DNA of 64,000 nt from Chitinophagaceae bacterium DXS (GTDB lineage: Bacteria; Bacteroidota; Bacteroidia; Chitinophagales; Chitinophagaceae): contig CP128386.1 of assembly GCA_030345135.1 (NCBI GenBank), positions 5,781,327-5,845,326 of the forward strand, given 5' to 3'. Shown here piece after piece: positions 26,086 through 36,056 of the stretch. Positions within the stretch are counted from its first letter, which is position 1. Every line of letters begins with the position of its first letter. The notes beneath the pieces are model-generated. The model saw only the letters and a program-made list of their open reading frames with translations. It did no database searches and was not told the DNA's origin. The translations under genes and the position numbers were made by a program.

Positions 26086-26571
26086 TCAATGCGGTAATTT
26101 GTTTCGTATTTTTCCATAAACCCATGTGCCCGCAATCGCACTGAGTAATGTAATTGCTACTACAGTTGCGCCGGCTCCAACCTGTGCGAATAATGGCCCG
26201 GGACAAGCACCGGTCATGGCCCAGCCAAATCCAAACAGCAGGCCGCCATAGATCTGTCCCTTATTGAATTTTTTTGTGTGAAAAACAATGGGCTCGCCGT
26301 AAATGGTTTTGATCTTCAATTTTTTGATCAGGAATACAGAGATCATTCCCACTACTACTGCGCTACCTATCACACCATACATGTGAAAGGATTGCAGGCG
26401 AAACATTTCCTGTATGCGGAACCAACTTACAACTTCCGATTTAACGAGAATGATCCCGAAAATTACACCGGCTACCAGGTATTTGATATTGTGATACCAT
26501 TTATGTTGTAATGCACTTTCATTAATGCAAATCGTATCTAAAGAACGTACTTCAAAATCTGTATTTTCCAT
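26086..26571 (-). CDS. YeeE/YedE-family sulfur transporter, C-terminal half (DUF6691)
   Basis: The 161-residue membrane protein has about four helices and the conserved GFGWAMTGACPGPLFAQVG with its Cys, the feature of the thiosulfate transporter YeeE family. Together with the next gene upstream it forms a split version of full-length YeeE. It is the last gene of the sulfur operon. Confidence 0.85.
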   Translation of the reverse strand: MENTDFEVRSLDTICINESALQHKWYHNIKYLVAGVIFGIILVKSEVVSWFRIQEMFRLQSFHMYGVIGSAVVVGMISVFLIKKLKIKTIYGEPIVFHTKKFNKGQIYGGLLFGFGWAMTGACPGPLFAQVGAGATVVAITLLSAIAGTWVYGKIRNKLPH

Positions 26572-26643
26572 TTTATCCTTTTAAGTGAAATTTCAATTGA
26601 AAAAGCTTAAAGCCTAAAGCGCAAAGCTTAAAACTTCAGTCCC

Positions 26644-27201
26644 TTATAATCTAAGTATTACCGGTAGTATTAGGTTAGCCATGATAAATCCACCGGCCAT
26701 AAAGCATATAGTAGCTATCAATGAAGGCCATTGCAAAGTGGATAATCCCATAATTGCGTGACCGCTTGTACAACCTCCTGCATATCTTGTTCCGAAGCCT
26801 ACGAAAAATCCGCCGACTACCATTAACAAAATACCTTTCACTGTAAATAGACTATGCCAGCTGATGATATCCTTTGGAACGAGTGAACTATAATCTGTAA
26901 TACCATATTGTGTCAGTTCAGTTGCTAATTTAGGATTCACCACAACCGGATTGGGATCTGCAAAAAAGTTTGCAGCAATCATACCGCCGAAAAAAATGCC
27001 CAGAATAAAAAACAGGTTCCATATTTCTTTCTTCCAGTCATATTGAAAGAATGGAATTTTTGATGGCAGACATGCAGCACAGATATGCCGTAATGACGAT
27101 GAAATACCGAAAAATTTATTGCCGAATATTAGCAATACCGGCACCGTTAAGCCAATGAGCGGACCTGCGATATACCAGGGCCATGGATTTGAAATAGACA
27201 T
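26644..27201 (-). CDS. YeeE/YedE-family sulfur transporter, N-terminal half
   Basis: The 185-residue membrane protein has RYAGGCTSGHAIMGLS, the conserved Cys-containing loop of the YeeE family, and ICAACLPSK near the N-terminus. The split in two genes is common in Bacteroidota. With the MBL-rhodanese protein and TauE it should handle thiosulfate or related reduced sulfur; the exact ion is inferred. Confidence 0.85.
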   Translation of the reverse strand: MSISNPWPWYIAGPLIGLTVPVLLIFGNKFFGISSSLRHICAACLPSKIPFFQYDWKKEIWNLFFILGIFFGGMIAANFFADPNPVVVNPKLATELTQYGITDYSSLVPKDIISWHSLFTVKGILLMVVGGFFVGFGTRYAGGCTSGHAIMGLSTLQWPSLIATICFMAGGFIMANLILPVILRL

Positions 27202-27351
27202 ATTAATTAATAGTTGACAATTGAAAATTGATAATTCCAGCCTGACTGAATCGTTCGGCAGGGAAAATTAACGATGAATTACTTATAACTCCCAGGTTTT
27301 TGAAGATGACCATAAGTAGCTTGCTTCATCAACGTACTTCTAATTTCGTAC

Positions 27352-28740
27352 TTATTTATCGTTTGTTGTTGGAATATTTGTCTGGCTGATTGTGCTGAAA
27401 CCTCCTTTTACCTCTGTGAAGTTTCTATAGCCGCGCGCCTGTAATATGCTTGCCGCCATCATACTCCTGTAACCTCCGGCACAATGAAGATAAAAGTGTT
27501 GAAACGGATCAATTTTATTTATCCAATCATTTATGTTTGCAAGTGGTTTGTTGGTCGCATTTTGTATGTGACCGTCATCGAATTCACTCTCTTTGCGCAC
27601 GTCAATGATCTTTGCACTTGGTGAATATTTTCTGTTTAGCTCATCAGCATCAATTTGTTGAATGCTATCCACTTCTTTTCCTGCCTTTAACCAGGCTTCA
27701 AAACCACCCTTTAAATGTCCGGCAATATTGTCAAATCCAACACGACTTAACCTTGTTACAACTTCTTCAACTGTACCAGGATCTGATACCAGGAGCAATG
27801 GTTGTTTAACATCAACCACAAGTGTCCCAACCCACGGTGCAAAGTCTCCGTCAATTCCTATATTGATGGATTGAGGGATGAATGCTTTTGCAAATGCACC
27901 AGCACTTCTTGTATCAATTACCAGTGCTCCGGTACTTTCTGCAATTGTCTCGAACTCTTCTGTAGATAAAGCGGTCAGGCCGCGGTTTAACACGTCGTCA
28001 AATGAGCTGTAGCCTTTTTTATTAAGCGCCACATTTAATGGAAAATAGGCAGGCGGAGGTAGCAATCCGTCTGTCACAGCTTTTACGAATGATTGTTTAT
28101 CAGGTTGATTCAATGCATAGTTTGTTGCTTTTTGATGACCGAGCGTATCAACGGTTTCTTTTAGCATATTCTTACCACAGGCAGAACCGGCACCGTGTGC
28201 AGGATAAACAATGATGTCATCACTGAGTGGAATTATTTTATTCATCAGGCTGTCGTACAGCATTCCGGCAAGATCTTCTTTGGAAAGATTGTCTGCTTTC
28301 TGCGCCAGGTCAGGGCGGCCTACATCTCCCAGGAAAAGTGTATCGCCGCTGAAAATGGCGTGTTCTTTACCCTGTTCATCAATCAACAAATAAGTCGTGC
28401 TTTCCATCGTGTGACCCGGTGTGTGTAATGCCTTGAGGGTTACGCTGCCAATCCTGAACTCCTGGCCATCTTTTGCGGTGATGGCATCAAATTCAGGCTT
28501 TGCCGTTGGTCCGTATATGATAGATGCGCCTGTCTTTCTGCTCAGGTCCAGGTGGCCCGAAACAAAGTCTGCATGAAAATGCGTTTCAAAAATGTATTTG
28601 ATCTTTACGCCATCTTTATTTGCTCTGTCAATATAGGGCTGAACTTCGCGCAGCGGATCTACAATTGCAGCTTCTCCTTCTGAAGTAATGTAATAAGCAC
28701 CTTGTGCCAGGCATCCCGTGTATATCTGTTCTATATTCAT
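27352..28740 (-). CDS. MBL-fold persulfide dioxygenase-like protein with two rhodanese domains
   Basis: The 462-residue product has an N-terminal ETHE1-like MBL domain: THFHADFVSGH (about 53-63), HTPGHT (His 110) and SGDTLFLGDVGRPD. Two rhodanese domains follow. The second has the active Cys in LHCAGGYRSM (about 427). The first lacks it: the corresponding loop reads LLLVSDPGT. This matches the CstB-like class that oxidises low-molecular-weight persulfides to sulfite or thiosulfate. Neighbours TauE (sulfite export) and YeeE fit that role. Confidence 0.88.
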   Translation of the reverse strand: MNIEQIYTGCLAQGAYYITSEGEAAIVDPLREVQPYIDRANKDGVKIKYIFETHFHADFVSGHLDLSRKTGASIIYGPTAKPEFDAITAKDGQEFRIGSVTLKALHTPGHTMESTTYLLIDEQGKEHAIFSGDTLFLGDVGRPDLAQKADNLSKEDLAGMLYDSLMNKIIPLSDDIIVYPAHGAGSACGKNMLKETVDTLGHQKATNYALNQPDKQSFVKAVTDGLLPPPAYFPLNVALNKKGYSSFDDVLNRGLTALSTEEFETIAESTGALVIDTRSAGAFAKAFIPQSINIGIDGDFAPWVGTLVVDVKQPLLLVSDPGTVEEVVTRLSRVGFDNIAGHLKGGFEAWLKAGKEVDSIQQIDADELNRKYSPSAKIIDVRKESEFDDGHIQNATNKPLANINDWINKIDPFQHFYLHCAGGYRSMMAASILQARGYRNFTEVKGGFSTISQTNIPTTNDK

Positions 28741-28769
28741 ATTCCTTCTATTTAGGTTATTGGATCTTT

Positions 28770-29570
28770 TTATAACGTAACAATAGGTTTTAATTCTTCA
28801 AACAAAATGATCGTTGCCAGTACCAAAACAAATACGCCAAATCCTTTTTTCAGTTTTGTGCCATCTGCTTTTTTTGCAATCAGCTTGCCGATAGCAATGC
28901 CTGCTAACGCAAGCAGACTAAATGGCAATAAAAAATGCCAGTCCGGATGTAGCCCATTTTCCAGGTCTCCGGCAAAACCTGATAAAGAATTGATGGCAAT
29001 GATCAGCAACGATGTATTGATAGCAATTTTTGTATCAAGTCCGGCAAACAGAATCAGTGCCGGGATAATTAAGAAGCCGCCGCCGGCCCCAACCAAACCG
29101 GCCAGTATTCCCACCGCTATTCCGGAAATAATCACAACTGCATAGTTAACAGAAACACTGGTTGCGTCTACCTTTTTCTCCGGTCGTATCATCGCAATGC
29201 CTGCTACCACCATGAAAACCGCAAACAAAAGCATTAAGCCATTTGATTTTGTTATTTCAAAACCGCCCAACGAAAACCAGTATGCCGGTAACGCGGGCAA
29301 CAAAAATTTTCTGGTAATAAATACGGTAATAAATGATGCTATTATGAACGATAAACCTGTCTTGAAATCCACCTTTTTTTCCAGTGCCGAAATGCAGCCG
29401 CCAAATAACGAGGTAGTTCCGACTATGAATAAAGAATACGCCGTTGCTGTTGCCGGTTCTATTCCCGCAAAGTACACAAGTACAGGCACCGTTAGTATGC
29501 TTCCTCCTGCTCCGATGAGACCAAGCGAAACGCCAATAAGTGATGCAAGAACAAAGGAGAGGATCATCAT
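28770..29570 (-). CDS. Sulfite exporter TauE/SafE family protein
   Basis: The 266-residue membrane protein has about eight helices arranged as two repeats, each with the family's GLIGAGGSILTVPVL / GLVGAGGGFLIIPAL motif. TauE/SafE proteins export sulfite or sulfoacetate. The position between the Crp-type regulator and the persulfide oxidising enzyme supports sulfite export. Confidence 0.88.
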   Translation of the reverse strand: MMILSFVLASLIGVSLGLIGAGGSILTVPVLVYFAGIEPATATAYSLFIVGTTSLFGGCISALEKKVDFKTGLSFIIASFITVFITRKFLLPALPAYWFSLGGFEITKSNGLMLLFAVFMVVAGIAMIRPEKKVDATSVSVNYAVVIISGIAVGILAGLVGAGGGFLIIPALILFAGLDTKIAINTSLLIIAINSLSGFAGDLENGLHPDWHFLLPFSLLALAGIAIGKLIAKKADGTKLKKGFGVFVLVLATIILFEELKPIVTL

Positions 29571-29678
29571 TTTCTTTCGTATTGATTAACAATACAAAGT
29601 TCCATAAATGAATCTGCCCCTACGGTTACTTTTGTTACATAGCGTTTTTGCTCAAAATAAAATGGATCGGGATCAGGC

Positions 29679-30323
29679 TCATTTGCCGGCAGCAACTTCG
29701 TCAGATAATTCAATTTTGTTGCGTCCGAGTGAAACTTTACCGGCTTCCTCCAATTGTTTGAGTAATCTCGATACCACAACTCTCGCGGTGCCCAGTTCGT
29801 TGGCCAGCTGTTCATGTGTAATGGAAAGGGTATTGCTCTTTGTAAGTGCGGCCTTTTTGTGGAGGAGCGTGAGAAGACGTTCGTCAACTTTTTTAAATGC
29901 AACAGCATTTACTACTTCCAGCAATTCTTCAAATCTCTTGTGATACAGCCGGAAAATATAATCCAGCCATTGCGGATATTCTTTAATGAATTTATTTACA
30001 TGATCAATTGGCAAAAACAGTATTTCTGCATCTTCTTCCACAACGGCCCGTACTTTACTCGTTTCCTGGTGCATGCCACCCAAAAACGACATAATGCAAC
30101 TTTCTCCGGCCTTTATGTAATACAATAATATCTCTCGCCCCTCTTCATCGGTGCGCATTACACGGATGCTACCTTTTGCTACAATTGGGATGGCTCTGAC
30201 ATATGCATTCTCCTGAAGAATAATATCTCCTTCCTTAAATTTTTTGATCATGCTGTACTCATAAAGCTTTTCCCTGAGTTCAGGAGAAGACTGAAACGCC
30301 GGCAAACTGTTTACATGGTCCAT
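29679..30323 (-). CDS. Crp/Fnr-family transcriptional regulator
   Basis: The 214-residue product has an N-terminal cyclic-nucleotide-binding fold (about 10-125) and a C-terminal winged helix with ITHEQLANELGTARVVVSRLLKQLEE. No Fnr-type N-terminal Cys cluster is seen. It opens the sulfur operon, 108 bases before TauE, and probably controls it in response to sulfide, persulfide or redox state; the signal is inferred. Confidence 0.87.
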   Translation of the reverse strand: MDHVNSLPAFQSSPELREKLYEYSMIKKFKEGDIILQENAYVRAIPIVAKGSIRVMRTDEEGREILLYYIKAGESCIMSFLGGMHQETSKVRAVVEEDAEILFLPIDHVNKFIKEYPQWLDYIFRLYHKRFEELLEVVNAVAFKKVDERLLTLLHKKAALTKSNTLSITHEQLANELGTARVVVSRLLKQLEEAGKVSLGRNKIELSDEVAAGK

Positions 30324-30461
30324 CCTGCAAAGTTAGCAACCGTTGTTGGGATGTTGTTTTAACGAAATGAAAAACTCAATTCCTACTGACATAAGGCTGT
30401 CACTCTGAGGAAGTTATTTTGTCTTCCTGTTTAGACAGACAATAACTGCAAATTTTTTAAT

Positions 30462-30554
30462 ATGACCTGGAAATCACTGAATAACCTGATCTATGGCTTT
30501 ATCCGTTTTGTGTGGAAGACAACAGTGATTCTTGTAGAGTCATTGCTGTGGTAG
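30462..30554 (+). CDS. Possible 30-residue membrane peptide
   Basis: An ATG-started ORF encodes MTWKSLNNLIYGFIRFVWKT and ten more residues, amphipathic to hydrophobic. It lies in the gap between two minus-strand genes (30324-30581). No homologue is recognised; it may be chance. Confidence 0.2.
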   Translation: MTWKSLNNLIYGFIRFVWKTTVILVESLLW

Positions 30555-30581
30555 TACATGATTCAACACAGTTCTCTTAAA

Positions 30582-31157
30582 CTATGCACGAGCATTCAGG
30601 TCAAAAATAAACCTGCCAATTTTCCCGCTTTCGAGAACGAAGTCAGCCTTAAACTTTTGCAACGCATGGTGGGGCATGTAGCTGACCTCTGATTCATCCG
30701 GGTCCTGAACAATGGTTAATCCCCCATTATCTTTTATAATCTTCAGGCCGTCGCCTCCATCGGCATTGGCGCCGGAAAGCAATATCCCAACCAGGTGTTC
30801 ATGAAAGGTTGCCGATGCAGACTTAAAAACCACATCTATGCTTGGACGGCTGTGATGGATCTTTTCCGAATAGTCCAGCGCGAAGGTTTTGTCTTTTTCA
30901 ATCAACACATGGTAATCTGCCGGGCACAGGTAAATATACCCGGATTCTATCGTCTCTTTCTCTTCAACCTCTTTTACTTTCAGGTTACTTTTAACAGAAA
31001 GCAGTTCGTCTAAAGCCGATTCGAAATTTACATTCCTGTGCAAGACGATCAGAAACGGCACAGGAAATTCTGCCGGGATATATTTAAAGATCTTAAATAT
31101 TACCTGCAGACTTCCGGCGGAGCCTCCGATCACGATCAGTTGAATATCCCTGTTCAC
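30582..31157 (-). CDS. cheB: CheB-type protein-glutamate methylesterase (catalytic domain only)
   Basis: The 191-residue product is only the CheB esterase domain, with no receiver. Catalytic residues by motif are Ser in GGSAGS (13), His in VLHRN (40) and Asp in LLSGANADGGDG. Its start overlaps the end of cheR by 4 bases (ATGA), so the two are translationally coupled. In Bacteroidota such stand-alone pairs accompany large hybrid kinases instead of a flagellar chemotaxis set. Confidence 0.88.
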   Translation of the reverse strand: MNRDIQLIVIGGSAGSLQVIFKIFKYIPAEFPVPFLIVLHRNVNFESALDELLSVKSNLKVKEVEEKETIESGYIYLCPADYHVLIEKDKTFALDYSEKIHHSRPSIDVVFKSASATFHEHLVGILLSGANADGGDGLKIIKDNGGLTIVQDPDESEVSYMPHHALQKFKADFVLESGKIGRFIFDLNARA

Positions 31158-31975
31158 TTTAATTTCTTCCAGATTTTTTCTTTTGGATCTACCTGTTTGT
31201 AGCTGCCGGCAATAGATGAAAATCGCAATGATTCTTTCGATCCCAAAGCAAGAAATCCAAAAAGCTCAAGGCTGTTGTCAAACACACGCAGTACTTTAGC
31301 CTGTAGATCCTTTTCGAAATATATTAGTACGTTTCTGCAAAAAATAAGCTGGAATGAATTGAATGAGGAATCTGAAACAAGATTGTGTGTAGAAAAAACC
31401 ATTCGCCTGCTTAATGATTCGTCAAATTTCGCCAAATTATAGTTTGCAGTATAGTATGATGAGAAATCGTTGGTGCCGCCGGATGTCAGGTAGTTTGTTG
31501 AGTATTGCTGCATCTGGCTTATCGGAAAGATCCCCTTACGGGCTTTTTCCAACACGACCGGATTAATATCAGTACCGTACAATAGTGATTTTTGCAATAA
31601 TCCTGCCTCTTTTAACAGGATGGCCATGGAGTAAACCTCTTCCCCGGTTGCACAGCCCGCATGCCAGATACGGATAAACGGATACGTAGCAAGTACCGGA
31701 ATGATCTTCTCCCTCACAGTTTTGTAGAAATAAGGATCACGCAACATTTCTGTTACGTTTACGCTTATTTCCTGAACGGCATGTTTAAAATAGACGGGAT
31801 CTGTTTGGATACGTGCAGAGAAATCTCCAAAGCTTTTAAACTTATCCATCAGGTAAAGCCTGTGTAATCTTCGTGTTAATGAAGCTTTGGAATATTCTGT
31901 AAAGTCGTAGCCATAAATATCCAGTATATCATTTAGGAGATTGTCTATTTCTTTATCGCCAAAGTTAATTTCCAC
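31154..31975 (-). CDS. cheR: CheR-type protein-glutamate methyltransferase
   Basis: The 273-residue product has an N-terminal CheR helical domain and a SAM-binding domain with WHAGCATGEEVYS, YGTDINP and FCRNVLIYF. It methylates glutamates in chemoreceptor-like proteins. It is between the REC protein and cheB in one tight minus-strand unit. Confidence 0.9.
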   Translation of the reverse strand: MEINFGDKEIDNLLNDILDIYGYDFTEYSKASLTRRLHRLYLMDKFKSFGDFSARIQTDPVYFKHAVQEISVNVTEMLRDPYFYKTVREKIIPVLATYPFIRIWHAGCATGEEVYSMAILLKEAGLLQKSLLYGTDINPVVLEKARKGIFPISQMQQYSTNYLTSGGTNDFSSYYTANYNLAKFDESLSRRMVFSTHNLVSDSSFNSFQLIFCRNVLIYFEKDLQAKVLRVFDNSLELFGFLALGSKESLRFSSIAGSYKQVDPKEKIWKKLK

Positions 31976-31981
31976 AGCAGG

Positions 31982-32350
31982 TTAATTTAAATATTGACCC
32001 AGAAGCTTAAGCAAAATATCCACATCAATGGGCTTTGAAACGTAACCACTTGCACCTGCGGCCAGGCATTTTTCCTTGTCGCCCACCATTGCCTGAGCGG
32101 TTACAGCTATAATAGGCAAATCGGTAAAGGCATCATCTCTTCTGATAATTTCAATGGCCTCATAACCATCCATATCCGGCATCATCATATCCATTAGTAC
32201 AACGCCTATGCCGGGCTCGTTTTTCAAAAGAATAATCCCATCCTGTGCACTGGCAGCCGCCAGGCATTGATAACCCTTTGTTTTTAAAGTTGCATTCAAG
32301 GCAAAGATGTTTTTACTGTCATCATCTATGATCAGTATTTTTTTACTCAT
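31982..32350 (-). CDS. Stand-alone response regulator (receiver domain only)
   Basis: The 122-residue receiver domain starts MSKKILIIDDDSKN, with phospho-Asp in VVLMDMMMPDMDG, Thr in IAVTAQAM and Lys in YVSKPIDVD. An upstream ATG at 32401 adds 17 residues. There is no output domain. It likely takes phosphate from the large kinase upstream, of which its own sequence resembles the last receiver. Confidence 0.88.
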   Translation of the reverse strand: MSKKILIIDDDSKNIFALNATLKTKGYQCLAAASAQDGIILLKNEPGIGVVLMDMMMPDMDGYEAIEIIRRDDAFTDLPIIAVTAQAMVGDKEKCLAAGASGYVSKPIDVDILLKLLGQYLN

Positions 32351-32442
32351 ATAACCAACATTTGCTTTTTCGTTTTTGTTGCTTAGCTCCAAAACTTTCA
32401 TATTAAACAGAAATAAGGTTAAGCAGTATAATCTTTAGCGTA

Positions 32443-35400
32443 TTATTTTTCATATAGCCATATGCGCAGCAACGAAATAAGCTGATCGGTATCAACCGGC
32501 TTTGAAATATAGTCAGACGCACCCACCTGTATACATTTTTCACGGTCTCCCATCATGGCTTTTGCCGTTACGGCTATTATCGGAATTTTTTTCCAGCTCC
32601 CGTTTTTCCTGATCTGCGTAATGGTTTCAAAACCGTCCATTTCAGGCATCATAATATCCATCAGTATAATATCTATGTCTGCGTTTTCCTGCAAAGCCTG
32701 TAATGCTTCCTTACCATCCATTGCCGAAATTGTCTGCATTTTATGTTTTTCGAGCGCCTTTGTTAGCGAAAAAATATTTCTTACATCATCATCAGCAACC
32801 AGTACTTTTTTATTTTTCAGCACATCATCCAGCGATCCCAGTTTCTTACTTATTCTTGCACTGTGTTTTTGTTCTTCCATAAGATGAAGGAACAGTGAAA
32901 CTTCATCCAGAATGCGCTGATAGGAATGTGCAGTTTTAACAACGATCGAATCTGCATATTGCCTGATGCGTGACTCTTCAGATTTGGATAAACTTTTTCC
33001 TGTAAAGATAATCACCGGCACATTATCCAGGTCTGCATTGCGTTTAACGGCATCAAGCGTTTCGTATGCTTTTGAATCAGGAATGCCCATATCAAGAATT
33101 ACACAGTCAATTTCTTTCTTCTTTAATGCCTGCATGCTTCCGCTGATGTCGGTAGATATCTCCGAATTTACGTCATAGGTTGAAAGGAAATAAGAAAGCG
33201 CCTTTGCATGTTTGGCATTGTCTTCAACAATAATAACCTTCTTGGCGTCTTTCTTTATTACATATTCCAGCTTTTCAAAAATGTGTCCCATCTTTTCATA
33301 ATCAACAGGCTTCGTAATAAAATCAACCGCACCGCGCATCAGGCTTTCTTTTTTCTGTTCAAATGAAGACAGCATGTGCACGGGAATATGTCTTGTGTGA
33401 ATATCTTTTTTCAATTCATCTATCACTTGCAAGCCATCCTTTACCGGTAACTGGATATCCAGCAGGATGCCGATAGGCTTGAAAGTCCTGGCCAGCTCAA
33501 TAGCTTCATCCCCTCTAACTGTTACAATGCCTTTATATCCTTTTTGCCTGGTGAAATCCAGCAATATCTTGGCAAAAGCCGTATCATCTTCTACAATCAG
33601 TATTGCTTTATCCAATGTTGTAATACCTCCTCTGTCGTCCGGTATTTCTTCAGGTATTACAGATGTTGTATAGTTTAATAAAGTTGCTGTTTGCCTTTCA
33701 GTTTCCGGTTCATAATATTCATCCATGTCTGCAACTTCTTCATCAGTGCTTAAAATATCCTGACCCGCCGCACTCTTAACCGCTGCAACGTTTTTGTTCA
33801 TTGGTATACTTAATGTAAATGTGCTTCCCTTTCCCGGTTCGCTTTCAAGGCTTATATCGCCGGAAAGCAATATGGCTAACTGGCGGCTGATAGACAAGCC
33901 CAGGCCTGTGCCGCCATATTTTCTTTTTGTTGATCCATCAGCCTGTTGAAATGCTTCAAATACAAGCTGCTGTTTTTCTTTGGCAATGCCAATGCCGGTA
34001 TCTTCTACTGTGAAATCAATATACCCTCCCTGTTGTGATGGTTGAAGGGAAAGCGTTATGTGGCCGGCATGCGTAAACTTTAAAGAATTTGAGATAAGGT
34101 TTTTCAGGATCTGATCCACACGCATCCTGTCGCTTTCGATATGCGCCGGTAACTCCTTGCTGATATTAACGATAAAGTCAACATTCTTTTCCCTGGCAAG
34201 TGGCTGGAACAACATTTTCAGCGTGTTGGTAATTTCTTCCAAAGAAATATGTTCATATTCCAGTTCCATTTTGCCTGATTCGATCTTTGACAGATCGAGG
34301 ATCTCGTCTATTAACTGGAGCAATCCTTTACCCGAGCTTTGTATAACACGTGCATATTCAACCTGATCCGACAATAAATTCTGATCACTGTTTTCCACAA
34401 GCAGACGCGATAGCAAAAGAATTGAGTTTAGCGGTGTCCGCAGCTCATGTGACATGTTGGCAAGAAATTCTGATTTGTACCGTGCATTCAGCGCGAGTTC
34501 TTCTGCTTTCTTTTGTATTTCGAGATTGCGGATAACAATCAGGTGATTTTTTTCTTCCAGCAAACGTGATCTTTCTTCCAGCTCCTGGTTTGTTTCCTGT
34601 AGTTCTTCCTGTTGTACTTTCAATTCCTCTTCCGATGTTTGAAGTTTCTCGGCCTGTGCTTCCAGCTCGGTATTCAGATTTTCCATCTCTGAATGTTGTG
34701 ACTGAAGTTCTTCTGCCTGTGCCTGAGTTTCTTCCAGTAGTTCTTTTAATCTTAACCTGTTTAAGGCAGTATTTAAAGCAATACCAATGTTTTCGGAACT
34801 GCGGTGCAAAAAATCAATGTCTGTTCCGGAAAAATCATCGAGCGAGCCGAGTTCTATCGCGCCAATTATTCTTCTTTCGAAATAAATTGGAAATGCCAGG
34901 ATGCTTTTGGGACGAATGTTTATAGCACCGGTGTTGATATACAGATCTTCATTTACGTTCTGCAGCAATATTTCTTTCTTACTTGAAATGCTTTGCCACA
35001 ACAGGCCTTCTCCGGATTTTAGCGTTTCTTTCTCTGGTTCGGGTCTGAAGCCATAACTGTTTCTATAAATCAACATATTGTCCTGAAGCATATACAAAAT
35101 ACCGATCTGGCTGTTTGTATAAGTGCAGATAAAATCAATAACATCATAACACAGTTCATCCAGGCCCTGTTCGCCAACCATTCTTTCATTCAGCCGTGCA
35201 ATTCCTTTTTCAAGCCACTCATTCTCGGATATGGTGTCGAAAGAACATTGAAGAGAAGCTGCCATCTTGTTGAGCGATCCGGCAAGGCTACCAAGGTTGT
35301 CTTTTTCTGAGGCATTTAAACGAAGGCTGAAGTCTCCGTTGGAGATGTTTTGCGCAATGTTTTCTATAATGGTTATCCTATCGTAAATTTCTTTTTCTTT

Positions 35401-36051
35401 CTTATTGAGTTCATTATTTAGCAGGGTTTTTTCTTCATAATCATCACTCACTCTTTTGTAAAAGAACACTGTAATAACGATGGATAACAATGCCGCAATA
35501 ACAATCAGCATGGGCGTGAAGAACGACAGGCGGTTCATTTTATCCGTTCTTTCGGTCAACAGCCTGCGTTCATTATCCTGCATGTTTTTTACAAGGATCT
35601 GCATCTCATCCATTGATTCTTTCCCTTCACGCAATTTTGAAAAATCCGGAGCCTTGTTTGCTTTTTCGTCATCAATTGTTTGCTGCATGATCTTAAACCG
35701 TTTGGAAACAATTGAGTTGACTTTGTTTGCATTAATCTGTTGGGCGGGGTTGTCCAGCGTTAATTGCTTGAAATTATCAATGGCTGCTCTGACTCTTCCA
35801 TACGCTCCGTTGTAAGGTTCAAGAAATTCAGTATTATGCGTTATCAGGTAACCACGTTGACCAGTTTCCGCATCCTTCATATTGGTGAGAATGTTCTGGG
35901 TTTCTTGTATAACTTTTTCCGTGTGGTTTACCAATTCTGCGGTACTGGTAAAATTTTTTATAGAAATATATGAAGCCGTTGAGCTGATAATTAAAAGAAA
36001 GAGAGACAAACCAAATCCTATCTGTAAATTCCTTTTGAAATCGTTTTTCAT
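32443..36051 (-). CDS. Hybrid sensor histidine kinase: CHASE3, HAMP, GAF, HisKA, HATPase, three REC
   Basis: The 1202-residue membrane kinase has two helices (about 11-31 and 183-205) around a CHASE3 sensor (KDAETGQRGYLI), a HAMP-like linker, a GAF domain (about 290-435), a long coiled coil (440-530) and HisKA with SHELRTPLN. HATPase follows (NLISNSLKFT and GTGLGLSI). Three receivers begin at about 815 (ILIVEDDTAF), 945 (KVIIVEDN) and 1085 (KVLVADDDVRN). The stimulus is not readable. It heads the unit with the REC protein, cheR and cheB, and lies 5 bases after another kinase gene. Confidence 0.92.
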   Translation of the reverse strand: MKNDFKRNLQIGFGLSLFLLIISSTASYISIKNFTSTAELVNHTEKVIQETQNILTNMKDAETGQRGYLITHNTEFLEPYNGAYGRVRAAIDNFKQLTLDNPAQQINANKVNSIVSKRFKIMQQTIDDEKANKAPDFSKLREGKESMDEMQILVKNMQDNERRLLTERTDKMNRLSFFTPMLIVIAALLSIVITVFFYKRVSDDYEEKTLLNNELNKKEKEIYDRITIIENIAQNISNGDFSLRLNASEKDNLGSLAGSLNKMAASLQCSFDTISENEWLEKGIARLNERMVGEQGLDELCYDVIDFICTYTNSQIGILYMLQDNMLIYRNSYGFRPEPEKETLKSGEGLLWQSISSKKEILLQNVNEDLYINTGAINIRPKSILAFPIYFERRIIGAIELGSLDDFSGTDIDFLHRSSENIGIALNTALNRLRLKELLEETQAQAEELQSQHSEMENLNTELEAQAEKLQTSEEELKVQQEELQETNQELEERSRLLEEKNHLIVIRNLEIQKKAEELALNARYKSEFLANMSHELRTPLNSILLLSRLLVENSDQNLLSDQVEYARVIQSSGKGLLQLIDEILDLSKIESGKMELEYEHISLEEITNTLKMLFQPLAREKNVDFIVNISKELPAHIESDRMRVDQILKNLISNSLKFTHAGHITLSLQPSQQGGYIDFTVEDTGIGIAKEKQQLVFEAFQQADGSTKRKYGGTGLGLSISRQLAILLSGDISLESEPGKGSTFTLSIPMNKNVAAVKSAAGQDILSTDEEVADMDEYYEPETERQTATLLNYTTSVIPEEIPDDRGGITTLDKAILIVEDDTAFAKILLDFTRQKGYKGIVTVRGDEAIELARTFKPIGILLDIQLPVKDGLQVIDELKKDIHTRHIPVHMLSSFEQKKESLMRGAVDFITKPVDYEKMGHIFEKLEYVIKKDAKKVIIVEDNAKHAKALSYFLSTYDVNSEISTDISGSMQALKKKEIDCVILDMGIPDSKAYETLDAVKRNADLDNVPVIIFTGKSLSKSEESRIRQYADSIVVKTAHSYQRILDEVSLFLHLMEEQKHSARISKKLGSLDDVLKNKKVLVADDDVRNIFSLTKALEKHKMQTISAMDGKEALQALQENADIDIILMDIMMPEMDGFETITQIRKNGSWKKIPIIAVTAKAMMGDREKCIQVGASDYISKPVDTDQLISLLRIWLYEK

Positions 36052-36056
36052 AAATA

